Source: Thuidium tamariscinum (lineage: Eukaryota; Streptophyta; Bryopsida; Hypnales; Thuidiaceae). Taken from it: 64,000 bases of DNA. The translations under genes were made by a program, and so were the position numbers. The DNA is taken from positions 34,768,821 through 34,832,820 of the forward strand of contig OX344750.2 of assembly GCA_947034885.2 (NCBI GenBank), read 5' to 3'. Under the pieces are notes generated by a model. That model was not told where the DNA came from, searched no databases, and saw only the letters and a program-made list of their open reading frames with translations. Positions 11,158 to 23,508 of the stretch are shown in pieces (within the stretch, counting starts at the first letter, position 1; each line of letters opens with the position of its first letter).

Positions 11158-12785
11158 CTCACAACACCCTATGTAACCATTATTATGGCATGCGACTACA
11201 TTGTTCATTTGATTGGATTTTTAGCCAAGTTACTAAACGTGTGTTTTAAGGAGCATTTTAAGCTCCTACTTTTGTATTTTTATTAGAGTTTTGAAAGACT
11301 TTGGGTTCCCTTTAAGTTTTGGTAACTTTTTGTATATTTAATTAAAGTTTTTAGTACACTAGGTGATGTTTTGTTAAATTTTTTTGAGTTTTTTTAATAC
11401 TTATACTAATTCTAAAGGATTTCTTCCCTTGAGACTAGTGATACTGCTTAAGGAAGGTTTTGAATGGTTGATTTAAAGTATTTTGTGTACTAGCACACTT
11501 ACACTAACTTGTTGAAATATTTTTAGTTTGTACTTTGTATTAGCCATTATACTAACATATGATGTAATTTTGAGCATGTACTAATCCATTTTAGGTGCCT
11601 ATATTTTCATGGGATGATGAAGGTTTGACTTCATAAATTATAGAGTGTTTAAGAATTTTGTAGGATTTCCAAAGTACGGCAAAGCTTCAATTTTGTGAGT
11701 TTTAGAGTGTCTTAGAATTTTGTTGAATTCCAAAGCATGGTGTGAGTGCTATTTTATCCACCCTTAGTAGATAGGTTTCAACATTGGGTTCATTTTTATT
11801 CTTTCGAAGTTTTAACCTAATGGATGTCTAAGCGCCATCCACTGTATCTTCCAAGCAATGGATTCTTTTCACTTTTCAGTGTATAAATCTATGTGACTAA
11901 GCCCTCAAAGAATTACAACTTAACAACATCCAAATCCTTAAATTCTAGCCTAACTGAGCCGCTAAGGTTTGCTAAAAATAGTAATGCATTTAAAAACTAA
12001 TAACTCTAACTTGTAGACATTCTCATGCCATTTTCATAAATATAAGGCACTCTCAAATCAAACCTTCATAACTAGAGTTATAGAAGGATGAAGTTTTATT
12101 CTTCTATAAGGCTTCAAAACTTCATCCAATGTTTTCTAGTCATTCTCTATTTGTTTTTAAGTTCAAACTTTTGAAAGAACTTGTTCTTCTCTTGATCTTG
12201 CTAAATTCTAAATTTTACCTTTAATAATGGCTTTATCTATTTTTTTATCCAAATTTTTATTCTAACTTTATCTGATTCTAACTTCATCCAATCCTATTTT
12301 CTTTGTTTGGTGCTCGTTTTCAACTTGCAAACTACTGATAGAAACTTCTAAGTATATACTATTACTTAGTAATACTAAGTCTTTAGTTCAACTTCGGTTA
12401 TTCATTCCAAATTGCTAATCTTGTAATTCCTATCCTACAATTAAACTTCTAGGTTCTTATTATTTTTAAATTTAACTCAAAATTTCCTTGTAGATCATAT
12501 TACTAGCTTTCTAAAATAGTATCACACTTGGTAATTGGAGACTCTTAGAAAAAGTTATCAATGGATGAAGTTTAACCGCTAATTGGCGATTAAAACTTCA
12601 TCCTTAATTATCTTCTAATTAGTAATTCAAAATGACTTCTAATTTTCACTTTTGAATTTAATTATTTTAATTCTATTTAATTTTAAGTCTTACTTCAAGA
12701 TTCTAGATTTAACTATATTTCATCCAATTTACTAACTAAACTTCATCCGGACATACCTTTCTTGATTTAGCTTTGATTTGGAAAT

Positions 12786-13728
12786 TTAACCCCTTTTGAC
12801 TATGTTTTCACCAAAAACTCTCCAAAACTACCCTTTCTGATACAAGTACCACATTCTTTTTAAAAACATTTTTGGACATGTGTGACCGCAGGATCTTGTA
12901 GTATTTTGGTTTGGGAAGATGTGGAAAAAATTTCAGAAATTTTCACTATGCAGATTGCAAGATATTAGCATTTGAATTGACAATAATCTTTTTTTTAACC
13001 CTATGAAAAAACGAGCAGTTGCACTTCACAAGCTCATATTTGTATGAAAAAATGTCTTATATGGTGGTGCATCTTTGGATTAATTCTTCAAATCAAGTTG
13101 GCTATATGCTTGAAAATTTTTAGATCATTTGGAATAGTGAAACATGTAGGAAAAAATGAGTAAGTCACTGAAAGAAGTAGAGACTGATTCAAAATACTAA
13201 ATTGATTAGAATTTATTTATAGAATTGAAAAATGTCAATTCTAATGGTTGTAATGTTGTAATAAACAATATACACCCAATGTTTTTATTTTTCTTCAAAA
13301 ATATTGAAAATTGATTAATATAATGGACTTCAAAGTTTATTTTAGGGTAGAGATTCCATAAGTGCCCGCAAATTAAAACTCCTCATAACTTTTGACTCAT
13401 TGATCAAAATAGAGTGATTCAAAGCTTTCAATGTACATATAAATCTAGAGAACCAATAAATCTAGATAATATATCAAATTTTTATTTTTTCAAAAAGTGA
13501 TTTTTTTTAAGCTGCCCAAGCTGCCCGGTCTCGTAAAGAAACTGCATATTATACAATAACTCTTAAACCATTTAGTCAAAAGTTATAAAAATTGTTTTGC
13601 CTTGAAGCTACTCCTTGACCACATGTTGTATGAAAAATTTAGAGAAAAAAAATAAAAATTACACTCGTAGTGAGCTACCCAAAAAATCTATAATTCCGAA
13701 AAACATGCTTTGGGACTTTAAGGGTTAA
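12786..13728 (-). mobile_element. Family A element nested in E1
   Basis: Starts TTAACCCCTTTTGAC and ends GGGACTTTAAGGGTTAA (943 bp). In reverse orientation it carries the typical A interior (CAGATTGCAAGATATTAGC, GTATGAAAAAATGTC, CATTTGGAATAGTGAAACAT, CATAACTTTTGACTCATTGA). Confidence 0.8.
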
Positions 13729-15619
13729 GACACTTTTGAAGTCCTCTAACTAAAGCCTACAACTTTTGAAGGCTAACTTTCTATTGTCAAATAGTTTTAA
13801 TGTACCTAACTTTCAACCTTACATAACATTTAGTAACAATAAGGTAGGTTGCCTTCTTTCTAACGGAATGATGAGGGATATTCCACATCATTCCATCCCA
13901 TGGATGACATGATGTCAAATATTTGACATCCCATTTTTAGCTATAAGGCCAAGTGTCAAAAGAGGTCAGAAAACCAATTTGAAGCTAAATATAATTTAAT
14001 CCAATGGTCCACGGGAATACAATTTCTATACCAATAATCATGTAAACTAAAGTTATTGATCAATATTATACAACAATTTTTCAATATACAATGTAAATTA
14101 GGATATAAACTTGTCTTGAAATTGAAAATTGCAGTATTGTTAGGTTGTCAAGTCATCAAGTATTCAAGTCTTACATGAGATTTAGAACCTTACATTAAAT
14201 AATGTGGATGGATTATATGGATGAGATTTGAAGGGAAGCAAAGACAACCTTCTTTTAGGCTATTGAATGTTATGTATTTGCTTAGGATTAATGTCAACAT
14301 TCAAGCTTTGCAAAAAAAGATGTTTAGACTTGTATCTTTGCCAAGTTGTTTCCATAATGATATGAAAGTGCATCTCTAAATTCCTCCTCATTTGTCATGT
14401 TGTTGTTGTTGTAGTCTTTAATAATTGCTCATCGCTAATTGACTTTACAAAATTCTAATACAAATTAGGATTTTAAAAACTCTTTCTTAATTTTTTCCTA
14501 TTTATTTTCTTTCTACTATCTTCTTCTTTCATATATTCTATTCTATCTCCATTATTTTTGCTTTCTTCCCTTTTAACAAATATTTTTTGTATATCAAAAA
14601 AATAATTTCAAATGACTAAATTTGTTTATTCTATCCTATTCTATCTAAATTTTCTTTGGTTGTCATTGGTCTCATTTTGTCTTCATACGTTCCCAATACA
14701 TTAGTCAACCTTGCCACAACTTTTAAATGCACTAGTTGTGGGAGAATCTCACTAGTTCAAGTCTCTTTGACTATCAAAACATCTTGAAACCAGTATGAAT
14801 GCTTTATTAATACAAGACAACCTATCTTAATCTTTAGTGGGATTTTATCACACCTTCGGAATTTTCTAGGAATTCCGTCTAAGAAAATCTATACTTGACA
14901 ACTAATAAACAAATTTTTTCTACTATCAAAAAATTCTAAGACTTTTGAGGGACCTCCCTTGGTATCCCTCAACGTAGGTGCAAGCTCTACATCATCAACT
15001 TGGACCTTGAAAAAGAAGGATAAATATCCTAGCTCCTTTAGTTGACCCCAGTAATTTGGGAAATTTTCTCTTTGAAGGAAATTTTAGGAGATTGATCTCA
15101 CCACTAGGTTCTTGTGCAATTCTACTCTCAAACCACTTAATTAGGTGACTGGATGTCCTCCATTGGCTTGTCTTGCACAATAGTACCTTTATATCAACAA
15201 TTAGTATTTTGTGCTTCATTGACACTATAGGGAAATTGAAATCTCTTCGCAGATTCCTATTCTAGACTTGATTTAGAGTTTTCGCAATCAATTAGTTAGG
15301 CTTAGCCACATGCATGCCTTATTATCCAATTTCTTTAACTTTCACTTTAGATCTTGGCTTCCAACCTATTAGGAGTGATTTTGAGGTTGTAATTGCCTAT
15401 AAATACTATTCTCGACCAATCACTATATTGACACATAGCATGCCTATTTCAGTTTTACACTCATTTTAGGGATTTTGTATATATTTCCGGGTTTAGTTTT
15501 GTAGGAAATTTAAAAAAACAAAACAAAACAATGAATCCACGGTGATGAAACAGGGGCTCACACAACCTAATTCACCTTCTTAACTATGCAATCTAACTAC
15601 TAATTTAGAGTTACAATCC

Positions 15620-16508
15620 TTAACCCTTTAGTACCCGTGGTTGATTTGGGGGGCGAGTGTAGTTCTTCAAGAAAGTGAATTTTGTGGCCACTCTAAGGAT
15701 ATAATCTTAGATCAAACTGTGTAAAGTATTTCCATAAGGGAGATTCTTCAACCTAACAAAAAATCAAACTCATCCAACAATACAAATTGCTATAAATAAG
15801 GTAAAAGGTCCATAAATCAACCTTTTAAGGGCTAGAATTGAATTTTGAGGAGGTGCAACATCTTTGAATATTTTTTAGTAATTTTTTCCTGAGAGGCAAG
15901 TAGAATATGCATCTAACCCAAGTCGTTTCATTTTTTTTTTAAGCTTTTTGAAATTAGTTACAAATTTTTGAAATTCACAAAAAATGGTCATCTATGGTCA
16001 TCAAAAGTAGTACCCTTCTAAAATGTGCAAATTTGGTACATTGAAGAAAGAAAAATGTACCTCTAAATCATGTTTGCTTTTAGAGCCTTGTTGGAATTTG
16101 AATTGTTTTGTTTAGTCCTCAAAAATCAATGACTTGAATGATCCTTTAGAATTTGTGCTACATAAATTTCAATGCATAAGTTTACTTTGGGCATTCATGA
16201 AATTACAAAGAAACACTCATGCCTTGTCAAGACATCAAGATACAAAAAAATCTCACAAATTGGTTGATATTTTTTCATATTTTTGTTGAATACTTCTCAT
16301 TTGAAGGTTCAAGCCATTTGAATTTGCAACCTCATAGCTAATGCATTAGTGCTCCAATTCTCTTGAAATTAATTTTGTTTAAAGGGCATGAAGACACTCT
16401 AATTGCGTTGCTCTTTGAGGTTTTTGTGATCAGATGTATTTTGAACAATATTAGACCAAAAGTGCAAAAATCAACCCAAAAGTGGTCAACCAGGCACTAA
16501 AGGGTTAA
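15620..16508. mobile_element. TTAA-bounded TIR element, subfamily with TTAACCCTTTAGTACC ends
   Basis: TTAACCCTTTAGTACC (15620) faces GGCACTAAAGGGTTAA (to 16508): TIR 15 of 16 identical and TTAA at both edges. The 889-bp interior differs from family A and codes for nothing recognised. Confidence 0.75.
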
Positions 16509-16874
16509 ACATCATCCAAATTCCAACTTCAAATACACATAGCCACTTTACATTAGCTACACTATTAATTTGCCACACCTATTAGTCTAAATGTTATTTA
16601 GCTAAGTCATTGTCATCAACCACTCAATGCCTAAAATATTTCACAAAATCACCCACTTGAACATTAAAAAGTCAATTAAATTGTAAACTAACCCTAAAAA
16701 TACCACAAAACAAAACCCAAAATTTCCAACAAAAATTCAAACTAGAAACTTTTAAGATTGACAAAAATATTGGTTAGTAAAGTAGTCTATGATTCATACA
16801 TCATATCTTATATACTTGTAGATTATAACTTATTTGGTAGTCATTATTGAATTATTATTCTATAGTGCCTTTTA

Positions 16875-17895
16875 GGATGATTGCAAGAAACATCTATTCT
16901 ATCTTGCATCTCAAGTTGTGTAATGATTTGTTTTTTGGCCATAACATTTGTGTTATGGCTCCAAATGACTGAAAGGTACTCATCACTATCAAACACCTTG
17001 ACTAATTTATTGATCATTTTCAAAAGTATTTTATTGTCCAAAAATAGGCCCCAATTTTATGTCACACTTGCCAATTCAGACGTTGTTAGTACTATTTAGT
17101 ACCCAAAGAAACAAATTTTGAGTTGAAATTTGGAGGAAGTGGTCTTTTAGTATATTTGTAGCTAATGTGAAAAGAAATTTCAAAAATAATTAATTATAAG
17201 TGGTATGAATCTACAAAATGAGCATGTTTTTGCTTACATTTTGAAACATATGAAACATTATTTTGTTGGGTTTTTTGGTGAATGACCATCTCTATAGAAT
17301 TATTACAAATGGAATTTTTTATTTTTTTATTTACTTATTTATCCATTAGGAGGGATTTGAGGGCTCTAAAGGGCTGTTTCGGGACTGTTCTCGAAACTGG
17401 TCTGGGAACGGTTGGCCACTGTCAGGCCATCATTTCTCAAAAATTTAAAAAAATTTAAAAACAAACAAAACAGGGGGTCCTAAAATATGAAAAAAAGTCC
17501 AAAAAAATTTGTTTTCGAAAAAAAAGTCAATGACGTGGCACGGTCTCAACCATGTAGGATTCCTGCAGAACTTCGTTCCCGCGGCAGATTACAGGATTTC
17601 GGACTATGGAAACTCGTGGGCTCCTAGAGCCCTCAAATCTCTACTAATGCCTATTTTTAACTAATTAAAACATAAAAGTATTTATTTTCTTGAGATTTGG
17701 AACTATTCTAGTTCTCCTACTTAGAGAATTTTCTTAAGCATTTCCTTTTGTGGTTACCTTCATTTTAAAAGTGTAAATATTAGTCATATTTTTTGAATTA
17801 AAAATAAATAAAATTTAACTTAAAAGTGCTTTTGAAAAAATCATGAATACCATTGAGAACACAACAAAATGGACAAGTGTTCTTTGCAATCATCC
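16875..17895 (+). mobile_element. Family C TIR element carrying a nested D element
   Basis: Begins GGATGATTGCAAGAAACA and ends TGTTCTTTGCAATCATCC. Without the 302-bp D insert (17346-17647) it is about 719 bp, matching the 731-732 bp of the intact C copies at 18466 and 41172. TTA flanks both ends. Confidence 0.75.
17346..17647 (+). mobile_element. Family D MITE nested in a C element
   Basis: TTAGGAGGGATTTGAGGGCT faces GCCCTCAAATCTCTACTAA. It is more GC-rich than its host and inverted relative to the D copy at 10202. The interior has GGAACGGTTGGCC and CATGTAGGATTCCTGC. Confidence 0.75.
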
Positions 17896-17952
17896 TTAAT
17901 AGTCCATCTCTAAAAGTTTGGAAATCTAGAAAATCTCATAGTCATGAAGGGG

Positions 17953-18465
17953 TTAACCTCTAAAGTCCCGTTGTCCCTACATGGGACAAAATGGATTTCG
18001 GGTAGGCTCTTATGGACTCAATTTTTGGTCAAACTCCTTGAAACTTTTTCATAAAAAGGAAAAGAATTTAGCTTTTAGGGAATATAATTTTTATTTCAAT
18101 CAGTGCCCAAGAGCAAAATTTATGCTACAATAACCTCAAAATGGGGGAAATTGGGCAGTTAAAAAAATTTGCTATATATCCAAAAAAATTCTAATATTTC
18201 TTTCCTCATAGATTATTTTTTTTTCTGAATGGGAAGTTTTGATTCATTCTATTTGAATTTGTGATGTGAAAGTTATAGAGCTTCTTGTTTTACAAGCAAT
18301 TAGAGAATCTTCATGAAGAAAACTTTTTCTCTTACTTTGATTGCAAGTATCTTTTGATCTACCATACCTTGAGGGCAAATTCGTCTCATCCTGGACGAAA
18401 TCTTTTCTTTTTGCTTGAATTTTCCTTTTATTAATTCCATTAAGAATTTTTAGGATTTGATATAA
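17953..18465 (+). mobile_element. Partial A-type element
   Basis: Starts TTAACCTCTAAAGTCCC followed by GTTGTCCCTACATGGGACAA and TTTCGGGTAGG, the complement of the right part of the nested element at 6512-7423. Family C DNA begins at 18466 and no matching right end was found beyond it. Confidence 0.6.
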
Positions 18466-19196
18466 GGGTGATTGCAAGAAACACTTGTCCTTTTTTTTGT
18501 CCCCTTGACCTTTAGGAGGTAGTTTTTTGCTTATAACTTTTTCATCTTTTGTTCATTTGACTTGAAATTTGAAATGAAGGTGCCTACAAAAGTTTTACAT
18601 TTTGTATATTTTTTCAATTTTTTCAAAATTAGTTTACTATTTTTAAATTGCCCCCAATTGGGTGTCTACTTTGGCCATTTTGGGGGTTTTTTAGTCCTAT
18701 TTTTTACCCAAAAATGCAAATTTTGAGCTGAAAATTGGTATGAAAGTACCTCACCTACAGTTACACAAGACCACAAAGAGATTTTTTGAAAATACTATAC
18801 TGTTCAACCTCCACTTGTCGTCAAAGTGGCTGACTTTGCGCAAGTGTAGAGAATAGAATTTATTTTTTCCAAAGATGAAATTTGTTGGAAAAGAAAGACC
18901 TTTACTTGGAGAAAAATTGGATCTTTCATTTTCATTTTTTGAATTTTTTTACTATTTTTACCAAATTAGTGAAAAAAAAAAGCTATTTTCATTGTATTTT
19001 CCATTGTCTATAAAATTTAGAGAAAATTTTTCTTAGGTCTGAATTTCAAGAGACATAATATTCTCATTGCTCTTCAAATTATCCATATTTTTTTCAATTT
19101 AAAAAAAAATTATTTCAAAGGGTCATAGGACTCACAGGACTCATTGATTTTGAGCCATTTTGAGCCAAAACCAGTAAGTGTTTCTTGCAATGACCC
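18466..19196 (+). mobile_element. Family C TIR element, intact length
   Basis: GGGTGATTGCAAGAAACACT at the left faces GTGTTTCTTGCAATGACCC at the right (731 bp). The left third contains the conserved block around AATTGCCCCCAATTGGGTGTCTACTTTGGCC. No coding frame. Confidence 0.85.
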
Positions 19197-19729
19197 ATAA
19201 TGTGATTGGAAATATTTTGTTAATTACCTACTTACCTACCTACAAGCTCAATATAACAAAAGCTTTACAGAATCTTGTTTTACAAGGCTAAAATCAAGGC
19301 AATATTTTCCTTTACTTAAGGCTTTGCTATTAGATGCATGGGTCTAGGCTATGTCCATTCTAGGCCATACTATCAATTCTCAATCTAAAATCAAGGCTTT
19401 ACAATCAAGTCTCAAGGCTTTACAACATAGTATATGGAATATTATGTTATATTATTTTTTTGGTTATTTGAAACACATGGGTAATATTATCTTTCATTTT
19501 TCATCAAAAGCTTTTTTAAGATTTCAATTTATTTTCTCATTAATCTTTTCTACACTATTCAAATATGTCACACTATAATTTCTCAAAATTTCATTACATG
19601 CCATATTCATTTATTTTTGAATAAATATTAAATGAATCTGACCCAAGCATAGAATATAAGGTCAAAAATCACAAAATTTATACTGCATGATCTTAGACAA
19701 GTATAGAATAAGATCATATAATCAGATTC
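19197..19729. other. AT-rich spacer with no gene seen
   Basis: Contains a few CAAGGCTTTAC/CAAAAGCTTTAC repeats. The open frame at 19351-19578 has no protein-like features. Confidence 0.4.
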
Positions 19730-20661
19730 TTAACCCCTAAAGGACCAACATGCCTTTTTTGGCAACATAGCGATTTTGGGCAAGTATGTGTGGCTACAGA
19801 TTTTCATATTTTGGAACCAAACTTTAATAGAAGGTGTGGACGAGGAGTATCTTCAAAGCCCAACAATTTTCGTGACTTTTGATTACATGGTTGAAAAGTT
19901 ATCGCATAAAACGTTGTTTGTTTCTCAACTCGGGTAGTTTGGGCAGATAAAAAAAATCACTTTTTTTGGAAATAAAAATTTGAAATTGGTTTTATAGATT
20001 TATATATACATGTAAAGCTTTGAATCATTCCATTTGGATTAATGAGTCAAAAGTTATGAAGGATTTTAGTTTGCGGGTAATTATGGATTCTCTTCTCTAA
20101 AATAAACTTTGAAGTCCTTTATTTTACTCATTTTTCAATATTTTAGAAAACAAAACAAAACAGTAGGTGTAGATTGTTTATTACAACATTTGAACCATTG
20201 GGATTGGCATTTTTCAATTCAATAAATAAATTGTTACCATGTTTGTATTTTGAATCATTTTCTACTTCTTTCTTCTTACTATTTTTTTGGTACATGTTGT
20301 ACAATTCCAAATGATATGAAAATTTTCAAGCATGTAGACAACTTGAATTGGAGAATAAATCCAAAGAGTTGCAACCATTTTGGACATTTTTTCATACAAA
20401 TGTGACCTTCTGAAGTGCAGCTGCCCGGATTTTCGCAGTGGAAAAAAAATGATTTTTGTAACTTCAAACACTAATATCTTGCAATCTACACGGTGGAAAT
20501 TTCTGAAATTTTTTCTACATCTTTCCAAACTAGTGCACTAAGAGATCTTATGGTTACATGTGTCAAAAAATGTTTTTTTTCTGAAATTTGGTAGCTCTCC
20601 TAGAAATGACAGTTTTGGAGTAGTTTTGGTAGAAACATAGTTGCGGTCCTTTAGGGGTTAA
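19730..20661 (+). mobile_element. Family A element, well-preserved copy
   Basis: TTAACCCCTAAAGGACC faces GGTCCTTTAGGGGTTAA, here with one base difference in the right arm. At 932 bp it is nearly identical, in opposite orientation, to 55169-56101 (933 bp), so both are recent. A minus-strand open frame at 20262-20528 is shared with the other copy, but it is Phe/Lys-rich with no motif, so I regard it as non-coding. Confidence 0.9.
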
Positions 20662-21482
20662 AAAGGTGTATTTAAAAATTCTTTGAATGAATGCAAGAAA
20701 AGTGGTATTTTGAGCGTTTTTTGACATAAAAATGGCCTTGGTAATTTAGGGATTAATAAACAAAAAATCATTTGAAGTATTTAGCAATATTCTTCTTTCT
20801 AATGATAATTTGCACATTATCAATTCTAATATTTTGAAGTTATGTTGGTCATGTATTCCACCTATTATGAATGAAATATGAACAAGTGATCTTTCATTAT
20901 ATTTTTCATTTTTACTCAATTCTGTTAGTCATTGTAGATTGCAAAAATTTTGTATTTGAAATTAAGTTTTCTAATTTGTATTATTACAAAAAGATTAAAA
21001 TGCTTGAGAAATTTTCAACTTTTACTTAGTGAAGAGCAAAGTAGCTTTGTTACTCTAGTAAATTATTTTTTGAACAATTAAAAACAAAAAAATTAAGGTA
21101 GAGAGGTTTTATCTTTATAGCAATGGCTCACTTTCTAAATAATGTAGCTCCTCATTCAAGTTCTTTCTTGGTAAAGTAGATGCACCTAATTGAGCTACGT
21201 TTTCCAAACCACCAACTGTTTCAGGGGCAAAAAAAGGTTCACTTGGTGTGTCAAATCTTCCACTAGTTTCTAAAATTAATAAATGGAAGTTAAAAGAATA
21301 CTTTCCTTGGGGTTAACTAATAGAAGTTGAAGAGTTTTTCTGAAGAAAAGGTAGTAGTTCAAGAAAAGCCAAGTGGCATGAGCAAGGATTCCTATCCTTT
21401 GAAGTTTGAAAAATTCACCAAATATTGTATAAATTTTGGAAATATATGATTTGAGGACATATGGTTTAAGAGATCTCAACAT
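20662..21482. other. AT-rich spacer with no gene seen
   Basis: No element ends or coding signals were recognised. Confidence 0.4.
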
Positions 21483-23508
21483 GGGTGATTGCAAGAAACA
21501 CTCCATGTTGTATCTCAAAAATGCAGTTTTTGGCCACAAGAATGGTTGTACAGTGGGGTACCAATCAAAATGTCGTTTTTGAATTCGCAGTGAGAAAAAT
21601 TTCAGTACTGCCAACTTTGAAAGCCTCCCGAGAGCTTAAAAATTGGTATTTTACCACAAAATTTTCACCACAACATCATCTTTACGTTAATTATATGTAT
21701 GCTAAATTTCAAGGCCAAAAGATTCACCGAAAAAAAGTTATTCAAAATCTACCAACATGGGTAGTGGTGAGAAACATTTCACTACTTTCAACTTTGACAC
21801 CTTCCTAAGGATTGAGTTTTTTTTCTTTTGCCATGAAATTTTTTTTGATGAAACAATCTCTATGTTCTTAATTCGTATAAAAAATTCCAAGGTAAAAAAG
21901 TTTTTCTTAAGAAGATATTTGAAATCTCCCAATAGGTGTAGTTTTGAGAAAATTTTCACAATTGCCAACTTTGACACCCTCTCAAGGGCTGGAAAATTGG
22001 TTTCTTACCATGAATTTTTTTTGTGAAGTCATCTCTATGTTGATAATATGTGCTCCAAATTTCAAATTCAAATGAATTACCAAAAAAAGGATACACAAAA
22101 TCTCCCAATATGTGTAGTTGTGAGAAAATTTTCACTATTGCCGACTTTGACACCCTCCCAAAGGCTGAAAATTTGTCTATTTAACATGAATTTTTTTGAA
22201 TAAGATCAATTTTATGTTGATAATATATGTTCCAAATTTCAAGTTCAACACACTTACCCAGAAAAGATATTCAAAATCTCTCAACATGTGTAGTTGTGAG
22301 GTTGAGTTTTTACATTCGTGTCAAACTTTGCTCCACAAAATAACACTATACCAAGGGCTCAAAAACTCCTCCTCACAACTACACCTATTGGGAGATTTTG
22401 TATATCTTTTTTGTGGTAATTCATTTGAATTTGAAATTTGGAGCACATATTATCAACATAGAGATGACTTCACGAAAAAAAATTCATGGTAAGAAACCAA
22501 TTTTCCAGCCCTTGAGAGGGTGTCAAAGTTGGCAATTGTGAAAATTTTCTCAAAACTACACCTGTTGGGAGATTTCAAATATCTTCTTAAGAAAAAATTT
22601 TTTTACCTTGGAATTTTTTATACAAATTAAAAACATGGAGATTGTTTCATGAAAAAAATTTCATGGCAAAAGAAAAAAAACTCAATCCTTAGGAAGGTGT
22701 CAAAGTTGAAAGTAGTGAAATGTTTCTCACCACTACCCATGTTGGTAGATTTTGAATAACTTTTTTTCGGTGAATCTTTTGGCCTTGAAATTTGGCATAC
22801 ATATAATTAATTTAAAGATGATGTTGTGGTAAAAATTTTGTGGTAAAATACAAATTTTTGAGCTCTTGGGAGGCTTTCAAAGTTGGCAGTACTGAAATTT
22901 TTCTCACTCCAAATTCAAAAACGACATTTTGATTGGTACCCCACTATACTATGCAATACTAGCAATATTGCGCCTACAAATCTGAACCATTTGTCAGGCA
23001 ACCTTTTCAGTTTTAGTAATTCAAAAAACTTCAAAAAACTATTTAAAAAAAGTCTATTTTTCTAGACAAGATTGTGCTCACATTGCAACCAAAAGAAATT
23101 ATAGGAAAAATTTTCCCTCTTCATAGCCTTTGTACCTAGAAAGGTCACTTTGCACCCTTGTGTGCAATAGACATGTTGCTAATTTCATAAAAACTCATCA
23201 TTACCCCTTGTAATGTTAATAGACCTCCAACTTGATCAATTTGTGGCTTCAAATTCGTATTTTTGGATCAAAAAGAGGACTAAAAAACTCCAAAATGGCT
23301 AAAGTAGATATCCAATTGGGGGCAAGTTTAAAATAGTAAACTAATTTTAAAATTTTTGAATAAATCACACAACATTGAAAACTTTTGTGTGCACCTTAAT
23401 TCCAAATTTTAAGCTAAATGGACAAAATATGCAAAAGTTATGTACAAAAAACTACTTGTTGGAGGTCAAGGGAACAAAAAAGAAGACAAGTGTTTCTTGC
23501 AATCACCC
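21483..23508 (+). mobile_element. Family C element with a giant hairpin insert
   Basis: The left terminus GGGTGATTGCAAGAAACACT and the right terminus AGTGTTTCTTGCAATCACCC are intact and flanked by ACAT on both sides. The last 250 bp match the right parts of other C copies in reverse orientation. At 2,026 bp it is almost three times the usual length because of the inverted repeat inside (21548-22949). Confidence 0.85.
21548..22949. repeat. Long hairpin: 577-bp arms of 177-bp tandem units
   Basis: The left arm 21548-22124 and the right arm 22372-22949 are near-complete reverse complements (outer ends GTACAGTGGGGTACCAAT and ATTGGTACCCCACTATAC; inner ends GTAGTTGTGAG and CTCACAACTAC). The word CCAACTTTGA (or a close variant) recurs at 21611, 21788, 21965 and 22141, and its complement at 22523, 22700 and 22877: a spacing of 176-177 bp. 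So the arms are three-unit tandem arrays and the 247-bp loop contains a fourth unit. Transcription would give a long double-stranded RNA. Confidence 0.9.

Larger units (their letters stand above)
9595..15562 (+). mobile_element. Large TIR element E1 (family E)
   Basis: The left end TGTGAGCCCCCATTTTGTCA and the complement of the right end TGTGAGCCCCTGTTTCATCA match at about 17 of 20 positions, continuing to CACC. The first 2.2 kb is colinear with 43.03-46.5 kb (CCATTTTGTCACY.GGAACTCA; ATAGTTTTTGCAAAA; GATGATGTT.TAGGGTTGAA; GGAGCATTTTAAGCTC). The right 0.7 kb is related to 53.9-54.79 kb. Nested inside are a D element (10202-10477) and an A element (12786-13728), leaving about 4.7 kb. No transposase or polymerase frame is visible. 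The TG..CA termini recall an LTR, but a 22-bp inverted end and the absence of internal copies favour a DNA element. No target duplication was found. Confidence 0.6.

Noticed and set aside
9595-15562. Reading E1 as an LTR retrotransposon because of its TG...CA ends
   Set aside because: The long inverted termini, the lack of a second copy of either end inside, and the absence of any gag or pol frame do not fit.
20262-20528. Open frame shared by two A copies (also 55302-55694)
   Set aside because: Its conservation follows from the copies being nearly identical DNA. The frame is not kept in older copies and has no motif or ATG-led structure typical of a transposase.
21483-23508. A CRISPR-like array suggested by regular repeat spacing
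   Set aside because: The 177-bp units are contiguous tandem copies without short repeats and unique spacers, and the DNA is eukaryotic.
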